Origin: Gemmatimonadaceae bacterium
GTDB taxonomy: Bacteria > Gemmatimonadota > Gemmatimonadetes > Gemmatimonadales > Gemmatimonadaceae
Assembly: GCA_016742275.1 (NCBI GenBank)
Contig: JACVCD010000014.1
Coordinates: 1-64,000 of the forward strand
Length of the DNA: 64,000 nucleotides
Direction of reading: 5' to 3'
Part shown: piece after piece, positions 45,499 through 54,218 of the stretch
How positions within the stretch are numbered: position 1 is the first letter of the stretch
Layout of the letters: the number at the start of each line of letters is the position of its first letter
Made by a program: the position numbers and the translations under genes
Notes under the pieces: model-generated
What the model was told of the DNA's origin: nothing
What the model saw: only the letters and a program-made list of their open reading frames with translations
Databases searched by the model: none

Positions 45499-47151
45499 GT
45501 GACTCAGGCTGATGCCCTGCGCGCCGAACTGGCGCGCGCGGCGCGCACGCTCGGTGCGCCCGATGATGTGTCTCCGATTCTCGAGCGTCCGCGCGACCCC
45601 GCGTTTGGCGACTGGGCCACGAATCTGGCCATGACGCTGGCCAAGCCGCTCGGCAAGAAGCCGCGCGACATCGCCGAAGCGCTCATTGCGGCGCTCGACA
45701 AGGACAGTGTGGGCATCGTGTCCGCCGATATCGCCGGTCCCGGTTTCGTGAACATTCGATTGGACCCCGGCTACCAGGCGCGTGGTCTGCTGCAGATTCT
45801 CGCCGCACCCGAGAAGTGGGGACGTCTCGACATCGGCCACGGCGAACGCGCCTGTGTGGAATTCGTGTCGGCCAATCCCACGGGTCCGCTGCATGTGGGT
45901 CATGGTCGTCAGGCCGCGTTGGGTGACGCCATCAGCACGTTGCTCGAGTGGACCGGCTGGAATGTCGATCGTGAGTTCTACTACAACGACGCCGGTGCGC
46001 AGATCGCCAATCTCGCCAAGAGCACGCAGGCGCGTGTGCGCGAATTGGCCGGTCAGCCCCTCGAGATTCCCGAAGGCGGTTATCACGGCGATTACATCCG
46101 CGAAATCGCCGAACGCTATGTCGCGCAAAATCCGCAGGACGCAGAGGGCAATGACCTCGATGCCATGCGCATGTTTGCCGTGGCCGCGCTGCGTCATGAG
46201 CAGGATCTCGACATGCAGGCGTTTGGTGTGAAGTTCGACACCTACTACCTGGAAAGCTCGCTCTACACCGATGGTCGTGTGGATCGCACGGTGGAAGCGC
46301 TCAAGGCGTCGGGTCACACGTACGAGGAAGAGGGTGCGCTGTTCTTGCGCACCACCACTTTCGGTGACGACAAGGACCGCGTGATGAAGAAGAGCGCGGC
46401 CAAGGGTGGTGACTACACGTACTTCGTTCCCGATGTGGCGTACCATGTGACCAAGTGGGAACGCGGCTACCACCGGGCCATCAATGTGCAGGGTGCCGAT
46501 CACCACAGCACCACCACACGTGTGCGCGCGGGGCTGCAGGCACTCGGCATGGGGATTCCCGAGGGCTATCCCGACTACGTGCTGCATCAGATGGTCACCG
46601 TCATGAAGAGCGGCGAGGAGGTCAAGATCTCCAAGCGAGCCGGCTCCTATGTCACGGTGCGCGATCTCATTGATGAAGTGGGACGCGATGCGGTGCGCTA
46701 CTTCTATCTGATGCGAAAGGGCGACTCGCAGCTCGTGTTCGATGTCGATCTCGCGCGCAGTCAGTCGGAAGAGAATCCCGTGTACTACGTCCAGATGGCG
46801 CATGCCCGCATGTGCGGCATCTTCCGCGTGGGTGAAGTCGACGCCACGACCGTCACCGGCGACGGCGTCGATCTCGGGGTGTTGAGCGAACCCGCCGAAC
46901 AGGAACTGGTGAAGCAGCTACTCGACTTCCCGGGCATGGTGAAGGGTGCAGCCGAGAATCTCGAGCCGCATCGCATTGCTGGCTGGTTGCTCGAAACCGC
47001 GCGAGCGGGACACACCTGGTATCACAAGCATCACGTCCTCGGTGAACCCGAGGCCATTACGCGCGCGCGCCTCGTCTTGGCACGCGCCACGCAGCTCGGC
47101 ATTGCCGCCGGTCTGCGCATTCTCGGACTGTCGGCGCCGGAGCGCATGTGA
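45499..47151 (+). CDS. argS: Arginyl-tRNA synthetase
   Basis: This class I synthetase charges tRNA-Arg. It has 550 residues from GTG 45499. The N-terminal Add1 domain is followed by the catalytic domain with ANPTGPLHVGHGR (HIGH motif) and EEVKISKRAG (KMSKS-like motif), then a helical anticodon-binding domain ending GLRILGLSAPERM. An in-frame TTG at 45469 would lie in the T-tract of the preceding terminator, so 45499 is preferred, although its ribosome-binding site is weak. Its stop overlaps the next start by 4 bases. Confidence 0.95.
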   Translation: MTQADALRAELARAARTLGAPDDVSPILERPRDPAFGDWATNLAMTLAKPLGKKPRDIAEALIAALDKDSVGIVSADIAGPGFVNIRLDPGYQARGLLQILAAPEKWGRLDIGHGERACVEFVSANPTGPLHVGHGRQAALGDAISTLLEWTGWNVDREFYYNDAGAQIANLAKSTQARVRELAGQPLEIPEGGYHGDYIREIAERYVAQNPQDAEGNDLDAMRMFAVAALRHEQDLDMQAFGVKFDTYYLESSLYTDGRVDRTVEALKASGHTYEEEGALFLRTTTFGDDKDRVMKKSAAKGGDYTYFVPDVAYHVTKWERGYHRAINVQGADHHSTTTRVRAGLQALGMGIPEGYPDYVLHQMVTVMKSGEEVKISKRAGSYVTVRDLIDEVGRDAVRYFYLMRKGDSQLVFDVDLARSQSEENPVYYVQMAHARMCGIFRVGEVDATTVTGDGVDLGVLSEPAEQELVKQLLDFPGMVKGAAENLEPHRIAGWLLETARAGHTWYHKHHVLGEPEAITRARLVLARATQLGIAAGLRILGLSAPERM

Positions 47152-48092
47152 GTTCTGCCGGAAGCAACATCAAGAGCCCCGTTCTCGTGGTTGGCTCGGT
47201 AGCTCTCGACTCGGTCGAAACACCATTCGGCAAGGCCGATGAAGTGCTCGGCGGGTCCGGCACGTATTTCTCCTCGTCGGCGTCGCATTTTACATCGGTA
47301 CAATTGGTCGGCGTCGTTGGCGACGACTATCCGGTCGAGAAGCTCGAGCCGCTCGCCGCGCGTGGTGTGGATCTCGCCGGTGTCGAAAAGACGGAAGGCA
47401 CGAGCTTCCGGTGGCGCGGCCGGTATCGTCACGATCTCAATTCGGCAGAAACGCTCGAGACGCACCTCGGTGTGTTCTCGCATTTCCGTCCAAACATTCC
47501 TGAGCAGTTCCGCAACGCGCCATTCGTGTTTCTCGCCAACATCGATCCGCGTCTGCAGTTGCAGGTGCTGGAGCAGGTGGAGAAGCCCCGATTGGTCGCG
47601 TGTGACACGATGAACTTCTGGATCGAATCGCGTCGGCCGGAGTTGGTGGAACTGCTCGGCCACGTCGATCTCATCACGCTCAATGATGCCGAAGCCCGTC
47701 AGCTGACCGAGCACACCAATCTTGTGCAGGCGGCGCGCTGGATCATGGCCAAAGGGCCGCGCTACGTGCTCATCAAGAAGGGTGAACACGGCGCGTTCAT
47801 GTTCACCAAGGACAGTATCTTCTTTGCGCCGGCGTATCCGCTCGAGAGTGTGTTCGATCCGACCGGCGCTGGTGACTCGTTCGCTGGTGGTTTTATCGGC
47901 TACCTCGCGGCTACCGGTGACCTGAGCGAACAGAACATGCGCCGCGCTGTTGTTGTGGGCTCGGCCATGGGTTCGTTTGCGGTGGAGAAGTTCTCCAACG
48001 CCCGTCTGCTGGAAATCACGCGCGCCGATATCGACAAGCGTGTGCAGGAATTCCGTCAGTTGGTGGCATTTGATACGGAGCTCGGCGCATGA
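47148..48092 (+). CDS. PfkB-family carbohydrate/nucleoside kinase
   Basis: This 314-residue kinase belongs to the ribokinase fold. The N-terminal substrate motif region has GGSGTYFSSSASHF, and the C-terminal signature is DPTGAGDSFAGGFIGYLA, with the catalytic Asp in GAGD. Other landmarks are LITLNDAEARQLT and YVLIKKGEHGAF. The exact phosphate acceptor (sugar, nucleoside or other) cannot be assigned. GTG 47148 overlaps the argS stop (GTGA), and the purM start overlaps its own stop (ATGA). Position before purM makes a purine or pentose substrate attractive but unproved. Confidence 0.85.
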   Translation: MSSAGSNIKSPVLVVGSVALDSVETPFGKADEVLGGSGTYFSSSASHFTSVQLVGVVGDDYPVEKLEPLAARGVDLAGVEKTEGTSFRWRGRYRHDLNSAETLETHLGVFSHFRPNIPEQFRNAPFVFLANIDPRLQLQVLEQVEKPRLVACDTMNFWIESRRPELVELLGHVDLITLNDAEARQLTEHTNLVQAARWIMAKGPRYVLIKKGEHGAFMFTKDSIFFAPAYPLESVFDPTGAGDSFAGGFIGYLAATGDLSEQNMRRAVVVGSAMGSFAVEKFSNARLLEITRADIDKRVQEFRQLVAFDTELGA

Positions 48093-49132
48093 GCCAGGCC
48101 CCACTCGACTATCGCAGTGCCGGCGTTGATATCGACGCCGCTGACGACGCCAAGAATCGTCTCGCCAAGTTGGTGCAGAGCACCATGACTTCGGGTGCGC
48201 GCGGCGCGTTCGGTGGTTTTGGCGGCATGTTCCGCGTGCCTGAGGGCTATAAGGCACCGCTGCTGGTGGCCAGCGCCGACGGTGTGGGCACCAAGATCAA
48301 GATCGCCATCGAAGCGGGTCGCCACGACACGATCGGTCACTGCCTCGTCAATCACTGCACGAATGACATTCTCGTGCAGGGTGCCATTCCGCTCTACTTC
48401 CTCGACTACGTGGCGTTCGGCAAGCTCGAACCACCCGTTGTGGAAGGTGTGGTTGCCGGTGTCGCCGCGGGGTGCCGTGAAAACAGCTGCGCACTGATCG
48501 GTGGTGAGACGGCGGAAATGCCCGGTGTGTACACGCCGCCTGATTACGACCTCGCCGGCTTCATCACCGGTATCGTCGAAGAAGACGCGGTGCTGGGCAG
48601 CGCGCGTGTGCAGGAAGGCGATGTACTCATCGCGCTGGGTGGCAACGGCCTTCACACCAACGGCTATTCACTGGCGCGTCGCATCATCAGCGATCGTCTC
48701 AAGTTGGGTGTGCACGACGCATTTCCTGGTGCCGATGGCGCGAGCGTGGCCGATGTCATGCTCAAGGTGCACCGCTCGTATCTGCCATGCCTCAAGCCGG
48801 TGTTGGGGAACATTCATGCCATGGCGCACATCACCGGTGGTGGTCTGCCCGGCAACTTGAATCGTGCGCTACCTCACACACTGGATGCCGATGTGGACAC
48901 CTCCACATGGACCGTCCCCAATGAATTCCGGGTACTCGCGGAGGCGGGGCAGGTTGCCTCGCTCGAGATGTTCCGGGCATTCAACATGGGAGTAGGCATG
49001 GTCATCATCACGTCGCGCGACAATGTGTCGCCCATCCTGGCGCGGGCTGCGGAATGCAGCATCGACGCCTGGGAACTCGGCCGGGTTGTGCCCGGCACCG
49101 GGCGCGTTCGCCTCGACGGTCAGGTGACCTGA
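48089..49132 (+). CDS. purM: Phosphoribosylformylglycinamidine cyclo-ligase
   Basis: This 347-residue AIR synthetase catalyses the ATP-dependent ring closure that forms aminoimidazole ribonucleotide in purine synthesis. Motifs include ASADGVGTKIKIA, NHCTNDILVQGA, LIGGETAEMPG and ITGGGLPGNLNRALP, all typical of PurM. The length is normal. It overlaps the kinase gene by 4 bases and the next gene by one base (TGATG). Other pur genes are not in the window. Confidence 0.97.
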   Translation: MSQAPLDYRSAGVDIDAADDAKNRLAKLVQSTMTSGARGAFGGFGGMFRVPEGYKAPLLVASADGVGTKIKIAIEAGRHDTIGHCLVNHCTNDILVQGAIPLYFLDYVAFGKLEPPVVEGVVAGVAAGCRENSCALIGGETAEMPGVYTPPDYDLAGFITGIVEEDAVLGSARVQEGDVLIALGGNGLHTNGYSLARRIISDRLKLGVHDAFPGADGASVADVMLKVHRSYLPCLKPVLGNIHAMAHITGGGLPGNLNRALPHTLDADVDTSTWTVPNEFRVLAEAGQVASLEMFRAFNMGVGMVIITSRDNVSPILARAAECSIDAWELGRVVPGTGRVRLDGQVT

Positions 49133-50151
49133 TGCGTGCCGCGCGGAGGGTCTCCATCCTGTTCGGTGTCGTTGCCATCAGTGGCGCGACATTCGGACCT
49201 GCTTCACTCGCGGCACAGACCACGACGGGTTCGTGCGTTGTGACGCCGGCGATTGCGTCGGGAGCAGACGCCTGTCAGAAGGCGCGGGACCTCTTTGCGT
49301 TTGTCATGCCCCAGGCCGGCGTGGCGCTTTCGGGCGGCAATCCGGTGCTGGGTGAAGGTGGAACCATGGGTGGTTGGGGCAAGCGTGCGATTTCTGCGCG
49401 CCTCACCGCCGTGCAAGGCCAACTGCCGCGCAACACGGTGCCGCTCAGTGTGACCGGTGCGAGTAGCAGCGACTTTGGTGCCGAGAACACGTATGTGCCC
49501 GTGCCATCCGTCGACGCCGCCATTGGTCTCTTTGCTGGTGTGCCGGCAGGGCTGACCAACGTTGGCGGTGTGGACGTGCTGTTGGGTGTTACGTACCTGC
49601 CAGATGTGTCCGAACGCGATCTGCGTTTTGCGCCGAAGTCCGGCAGCTTTGCGTTGTCGTATGGACTGCGCCTTGGTTTGCTGCAGGAATCGAGTCTGGT
49701 GCCGGGCATCAGTGTGAGTGCGATGCGTCGCAAGCTGCCAACCGTGGCGCTCGACTATCGCCCGGGCAACGACTCGTTGTCGGTCGGCGATCTCGCCGTC
49801 ACATCCAACACCTACCGGTTGGTTGCCAGCAAGCGGTTCACGCTGTTTGGATTGGCCGCCGGTGTTGGTCGTGATGAAATCGAAAGCACCGCAGGCATGT
49901 ATGCCGTGGTGAACGAAACCGTGGCTGCCGTTCCCGTGCGCTCCGAGGTGACATTGTCCGGATTGCGCAACGAGGTGTCGCGCAACACGGCCTTCGTGAA
50001 TGCCTCGTTCGGCCTGTCCATCACGCGCATCGTTGCCGAGTACGGATGGTCAAGCAAGGGCACCATTGACGAGACGGTCAACCAGTTTGGTGGCAAGAGA
50101 GCCAACGACGCTTATCGCTATGCCTCACTCGGAGTCACGGTCCGTTTCTGA
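49132..50151 (+). CDS. Outer-membrane beta-barrel protein, function unknown
   Basis: The 339-residue product has a signal peptide (RRVSILFGVVAISGATFGPASLAAQ, quoted in part: SILFGVVAISGATFG). The mature protein has alternating beta strands and ends in Phe (LGVTVRF), the usual signal for barrel insertion. Two Cys near residues 34 and 48 could form a disulfide. I do not recognise a specific family. The start overlaps the purM stop by one base, and ribD follows 7 bases after its stop, so an envelope gene is embedded among biosynthetic genes. Confidence 0.7.
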   Translation: MRAARRVSILFGVVAISGATFGPASLAAQTTTGSCVVTPAIASGADACQKARDLFAFVMPQAGVALSGGNPVLGEGGTMGGWGKRAISARLTAVQGQLPRNTVPLSVTGASSSDFGAENTYVPVPSVDAAIGLFAGVPAGLTNVGGVDVLLGVTYLPDVSERDLRFAPKSGSFALSYGLRLGLLQESSLVPGISVSAMRRKLPTVALDYRPGNDSLSVGDLAVTSNTYRLVASKRFTLFGLAAGVGRDEIESTAGMYAVVNETVAAVPVRSEVTLSGLRNEVSRNTAFVNASFGLSITRIVAEYGWSSKGTIDETVNQFGGKRANDAYRYASLGVTVRF

Positions 50152-50158
50152 GGTGCGC

Positions 50159-51277
50159 GTGAAGGACATGGCGCGCGTGGTGGCCGATTCCGGCGATCAC
50201 GCGCGCTTCATGCGTTTGGCCATTGAGTTGGCCGAACGTGGCAGCGGGCAGGTCGCGCCCAATCCCAAGGTCGGCGCGGTCATTGTGAAGGACGGCGAAA
50301 TTGTCGGTGAAGGCTGGCATCAGCGTTATGGTGATGCGCACGCCGAAGTGAACGCGCTGGCACAAGCGGGAGATCGTGCGCGTGGCGCGACGGCGTACGT
50401 CACGCTTGAGCCATGCAATCACACCGGCAAGACTGGACCGTGCACGGAGGCCTTGATCGCCGCCGGTGTGGCGCGTGTGGTGTGTGCGGTGCGCGATCCC
50501 AATGCGATCGCAGCAGGCGGGCTTGAGCGATTGGCAGCCGCCGGCATTGAAGTGGAACACGGTCTGCTGGCCGACGAAGCGAGCTGGCGCATCGCGCCAT
50601 TCCTCGCGGCCGCGCGTGGATCTGAGCGGCCGTTTGTCACGCTCAAGCTCGCGATATCGCTCGATGGCGCCATTGTTGGCCCATCACGAAAGCGCGCGTG
50701 GCTCACGGGACCGGAATCGCAGGAACTGGTGCACCATATGCGGGCTGACGCGGACGCGGTGGCCGTCGGCATAGGCACGGCGTTGGCCGACAATCCGTCG
50801 CTCACGGTACGGCACGGTGTGGCACCCCGCGTGGCGCCCATTCGCGTGGTGTTCGATCGTCAGGCCCGACTGCCATTGTCCTCCGCGCTGGTCTCGAGTG
50901 CGGCCCAGGTCCCCGTAGTGGTCGTTGCCGCCCCAGAGGCGCCCGGGGGGCGCATCCAGGCCCTCCAGAGCGCCGGAGTGACCATTCAACAGAGCCCCGG
51001 GTTGGAAGCGGCGCTCCAGGAGCTCCACCAGACGGGTGTTCGGCAGAACGGGGTTCGCCATTTGTTCGTGGAGGGCGGCGCCGAACTGGCTTCTGCCCTC
51101 ATGACCGCCAGTCTGGTCGACCAACTGATTATCTTTCAGGCTCCCGTTATTCTGGGGGCAGGGGCCATTCCGGCCTTTGCCACCATGCCGGGGCGCGAGG
51201 CCGATGTGGCGCCTCGCCTTCAGGTGCTTGAACGCCGAGTGCTCGGCAACGACCTGATGACGCGCTACGCAGTGTAG
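50159..51277 (+). CDS. ribD: Bifunctional riboflavin biosynthesis deaminase/reductase
   Basis: This 372-residue enzyme deaminates the pyrimidine product of GTP cyclohydrolase II and then reduces its ribosyl side chain. The N-terminal deaminase (about 5-150) has the zinc site GDAHAEVNAL and TLEPCNHTGKTGPCTEA. The C-terminal reductase (about 155-372) has LKLAISLDGAI, DAVAVGIGTALADNP and LFVEGGAELASALM. GTG 50159 is chosen because TGAGG lies 5 bases upstream; ATG 50168 is an alternative. It heads the riboflavin gene set. I looked for an FMN riboswitch upstream and saw none. Confidence 0.95.
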   Translation: MKDMARVVADSGDHARFMRLAIELAERGSGQVAPNPKVGAVIVKDGEIVGEGWHQRYGDAHAEVNALAQAGDRARGATAYVTLEPCNHTGKTGPCTEALIAAGVARVVCAVRDPNAIAAGGLERLAAAGIEVEHGLLADEASWRIAPFLAAARGSERPFVTLKLAISLDGAIVGPSRKRAWLTGPESQELVHHMRADADAVAVGIGTALADNPSLTVRHGVAPRVAPIRVVFDRQARLPLSSALVSSAAQVPVVVVAAPEAPGGRIQALQSAGVTIQQSPGLEAALQELHQTGVRQNGVRHLFVEGGAELASALMTASLVDQLIIFQAPVILGAGAIPAFATMPGREADVAPRLQVLERRVLGNDLMTRYAV

Positions 51278-51319
51278 CACTGACTGAAGCACAGCTGTTT
51301 ACAGGAGACGGACCACCGG

Positions 51320-51970
51320 ATGTTCACCGGGCTCGTAGACGACGTGGGGCTCATTGAGCACGTCGCCGATTCGCCGGCCGGACGCGAACTGCGTCTGGCC
51401 TGCCGGTATACCGATCTCACTGACGGTGAGAGCATCGCGCTCAATGGCGTGTGCCTCACTGTGCGCGAACATGGCATAACCGATCCCGCCGTGACCACCG
51501 ATCACGAAGGGTGGTTCACCGTCGCGGCTGTTGGTACCACACTCGGGCGCACGGCCATCGCCGAATGGCGCGCCGGTTCCCGCGTGAATCTCGAACGCGC
51601 CATGAAGCTCGGTGATCGCCTCGGTGGTCACCTGGTGCTCGGTCATGTCGATGATGTGGGTATCGTGAAAAGCTGCACGCAGTCCGGCGACGCGCTTCTT
51701 ATCGATCTTGAAGTGCCGCCCGCATTGCGGTCCCTGTATGTAGACAAGGGTTCGATTGCCGTGAATGGCGTGAGTCTTACCGTCAACGAATTGCTCGCCG
51801 ACGGCGTGCAATTGTCGATCATCGAATTCACCCTGAATCACACCACCCTCGGCGATCTCAAGCCGGGGGCTCGCGTTCATATCGAAGTGGACGTGCTGGC
51901 CAAGCACGTTGCGCGCCTCATGGCACCATACCGTGAGGCGGTTACCGGGAGCGAATCCATCCATGTCTGA
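51320..51970 (+). CDS. ribE: Riboflavin synthase, alpha chain
   Basis: This 216-residue enzyme dismutates two 6,7-dimethyl-8-ribityllumazine molecules to riboflavin. It starts with the hallmark MFTGLVDDVG and has two similar lumazine-binding barrels. The first includes LNGVCLTV and GHLVLGHVDDVG; the second includes VNGVSLTVNE and HTTLG. The C-terminal helix supports trimerisation. An AGGAG lies 12 bases before the ATG. The start of ribBA overlaps its 3' end by 8 bases. Confidence 0.95.
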   Translation: MFTGLVDDVGLIEHVADSPAGRELRLACRYTDLTDGESIALNGVCLTVREHGITDPAVTTDHEGWFTVAAVGTTLGRTAIAEWRAGSRVNLERAMKLGDRLGGHLVLGHVDDVGIVKSCTQSGDALLIDLEVPPALRSLYVDKGSIAVNGVSLTVNELLADGVQLSIIEFTLNHTTLGDLKPGARVHIEVDVLAKHVARLMAPYREAVTGSESIHV

Positions 51971-53204
51971 CATACAGGGCAACACCGGCACCGTTGACGA
52001 GCGCGTCTTCGGCACCGTCGAGCAGGCGCTGGCCGACATCGCCGCCGGCAAGTTTGTGGTCGTGGCCGACGATGAGGACCGCGAAAACGAGGGCGATCTC
52101 GTCTGCGGCGCCGAGAAGGTCACGCCGGAAATGGTGAACTTCATGCTTGAAGCCAAGGGCATGATCTGTCTCGCCATGACCAACGCGTGGGCGGACCGAT
52201 TGGGTCTCGAGATGCAGACCGACAACAACACCGAGTCCATGTCCACCGCCTTCACGGTGAGCATCGATGCGGCAGCCAAGTTCGGTGTGAGCACGGGCAT
52301 CAGCGCGAGTGATCGCGCCACCACCATTCGCGTGGCCGTCGATCCCACGGCCACCCGCGCCGACCTCCGCGTACCTGGCCACATTCACCCGCTGCGCGCG
52401 CGTGATGGTGGTGTGCTGCAGCGAGTCGGACACACGGAAGCGGCCGTGGATCTCGCGCGATTGGCCGGATTGCGTCCGGCTGGCGTGATTTGCGAGATCC
52501 TGAACAAGGACGGCACGACCGCCCGTCGCCCGCAACTGGAAGTGTTCTGCAAGGAACACGGCATCACCTTCATCACCATTGCGCAGCTGGTGGCCTATCG
52601 CCTGCGCAATGAGCGCCTCGTGCATCGTGTCGCCGATGCGCGCCTCCCAACCGAGTTCGGTGAGTGGCGCATTGTGGGTTACAAGAACGATGTCGATGCG
52701 CGCGAGCACATTGCCATCGCTTTCGGCGACGTGGAGAACGGTGAAGACGTGCTGGTGCGCATGCACAGCAAGTGCCTCACCGGCGACGTGTTCCATTCGC
52801 GTCGCTGCGACTGCGGCTGGCAGCTCGACACCGCCATGCAGATGATCGAGAAGGAAGGCCGTGGCGTGATCGTGTATCTCGATCAGGAAGGCCGCGGCAT
52901 CGGTCTGCTCAACAAGCTCAAGGCGTACGAATTGCAGGACAAGGGCGCCGACACGGTCGAAGCCAACGAGCAGTTGGGCTTCAAGCCTGACCTGCGCAAC
53001 TACGGCATCGGCGCGCAGATTCTGCTCGACCTTGGTGTCCGCTCCATTCGCATTCTCACCAACAACCCGCGCAAGCTCGTGGGCCTCGATGGCTACGGCC
53101 TGGTCCTCAAGGACCGCGTGCGCATCGAAGCACCGTCAACCAATGAGAACGCTTCCTATCTTGAAACCAAGCGAACAAAGCTTGGGCACCTCTTCGCCGT
53201 CTGA
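51963..53204 (+). CDS. ribBA: 3,4-dihydroxy-2-butanone-4-phosphate synthase / GTP cyclohydrolase II
   Basis: This 413-residue fusion supplies both precursors of the riboflavin pathway. The RibB half (1-205) has the acidic VVADDEDRENEGDL, the TDNNTESMSTAFT region and PGHIHPLRARDGGVLQR. The RibA half (about 210-413) has the zinc site HSKCLTGDVFHSRRCDCG and YLDQEGRGIGLLNKLKAY. Both halves keep their key residues. ATG 51963 has GGGAG about 10 bases upstream and overlaps ribE by 8 bases. Confidence 0.97.
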   Translation: MSDIQGNTGTVDERVFGTVEQALADIAAGKFVVVADDEDRENEGDLVCGAEKVTPEMVNFMLEAKGMICLAMTNAWADRLGLEMQTDNNTESMSTAFTVSIDAAAKFGVSTGISASDRATTIRVAVDPTATRADLRVPGHIHPLRARDGGVLQRVGHTEAAVDLARLAGLRPAGVICEILNKDGTTARRPQLEVFCKEHGITFITIAQLVAYRLRNERLVHRVADARLPTEFGEWRIVGYKNDVDAREHIAIAFGDVENGEDVLVRMHSKCLTGDVFHSRRCDCGWQLDTAMQMIEKEGRGVIVYLDQEGRGIGLLNKLKAYELQDKGADTVEANEQLGFKPDLRNYGIGAQILLDLGVRSIRILTNNPRKLVGLDGYGLVLKDRVRIEAPSTNENASYLETKRTKLGHLFAV

Positions 53205-53211
53205 GATCGAC

Positions 53212-53709
53212 GTGGCTGAATTTTCCGGAGAACCGCGCGGTGAAGGACGCCGCATTGTTGTGGTCGCGAGTCGCTTCAACGAGGGCATCACGGTGCCTCT
53301 CGCTGAGGGCGCCGTGAGCACGTTGGTGGCACGTGGCGTGCGCTTTGAAGACATCGACGTATGCTGGGTGCCGGGTGCGTGGGAATTGCCCGTCGCCGTG
53401 CGTCGTGCCCTGGCCACCGAGCGCTACGATGCCGCGGTGGCCGTTGGTGCCATCGTGCGGGGCGATACACCACACTTCGATGTGGTGGTCAATGAGTCGT
53501 CGCGCGGCCTCATGGAGGCGTCGCGTGATTTCGATGTGCCGGTAACCATGGGTGTGCTGACGACCGACAACATGGAGCAGGCCGAAGCGCGTGCAGGTGG
53601 CGTGCATGGCAACAAGGGCGCGGATGCCGCGCTGGCCGCACTCGAACTGCTCGACTTATTTGATCGCGCATTTGCCGATCCCTTTGCCGACGACGAGGAA
53701 GACGCCTGA
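53212..53709 (+). CDS. ribH: 6,7-dimethyl-8-ribityllumazine synthase
   Basis: This 165-residue lumazine synthase condenses the two riboflavin precursors. Family motifs are VVASRFNEGIT, WVPGAWELPVAVRRAL, VAVGAIVRGDTPHFDVVVNESSRGL (quoted in parts: GAIVRGDTPHFD) with the catalytic His, and GVLTTDNMEQAEARAG. GTG 53212 gives the family's usual length; its Shine-Dalgarno (TGAG) is weak. The acidic tail ADPFADDEEDA is an extra. Its stop overlaps the nusB start by one base (TGATG). Confidence 0.94.
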   Translation: MAEFSGEPRGEGRRIVVVASRFNEGITVPLAEGAVSTLVARGVRFEDIDVCWVPGAWELPVAVRRALATERYDAAVAVGAIVRGDTPHFDVVVNESSRGLMEASRDFDVPVTMGVLTTDNMEQAEARAGGVHGNKGADAALAALELLDLFDRAFADPFADDEEDA

Positions 53710-54218
53710 TGTCCAATCTTCGTGATGACGCGTTCTGGGATACGCCGCTGCAGGAACCGCTGGCTCCCACGCGTGGCAAGCGCAGTGGACGTCCGGCGAC
53801 CAAGACCGAGCGGCTCGAAACACGTGGACGCGCGCGTGCGTTGCAGGCGCTCTACGCGGCCGATTTGCGTGATCTCACGCAGATCAAGCGCATTGCTGTC
53901 ACCGTGTTCGATGATCTCTCCATCGACCAGGCCGAGCGCGAGTTCGCGTCACGTCTTGTCGCGACGGTAGCCGAGCACGGCACGCGTCTCGATGCCGAAC
54001 TGGCTGAAGTCACCGCCAACTGGCGTCTCGATCGACTTGGTGCGATCGAACGCAGTGTGTTGCGTCTTGCGGCGGCAGAACTCGCGCGCAATGAAACACC
54101 GGTCAAGGTGGTGCTGCAGGAAGCGGTGCACCTGGCCGAACGCTACGGCACAGAGCGCAGTGCGCGCTTCGTGAATGGCGTGCTCGACGCGTACGCGCGC
54201 AAGCTCGGTCGGTTGTGA
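53709..54218 (+). CDS. nusB: Transcription antitermination factor NusB
   Basis: This 169-residue all-helical protein binds boxA RNA with NusE (S10) in rRNA antitermination. After a basic 35-residue N-terminal extension (RGKRSGRPATKTERLE) come the usual ETRGRARALQALYAADLR, NWRLDRLGAIERSVLRLAAAE and the C-terminal EAVHLAERYGTERSARFVNG (quoted in parts). Placement after ribH is a common bacterial order. The following glycosyltransferase gene overlaps its stop by 4 bases (GTGA). Confidence 0.94.
   Translation: MSNLRDDAFWDTPLQEPLAPTRGKRSGRPATKTERLETRGRARALQALYAADLRDLTQIKRIAVTVFDDLSIDQAEREFASRLVATVAEHGTRLDAELAEVTANWRLDRLGAIERSVLRLAAAELARNETPVKVVLQEAVHLAERYGTERSARFVNGVLDAYARKLGRL

Noticed and set aside
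50100-50160. FMN riboswitch before ribD
   Set aside because: No room and no conserved riboswitch segments in the 7-base gap or in the end of the previous gene.
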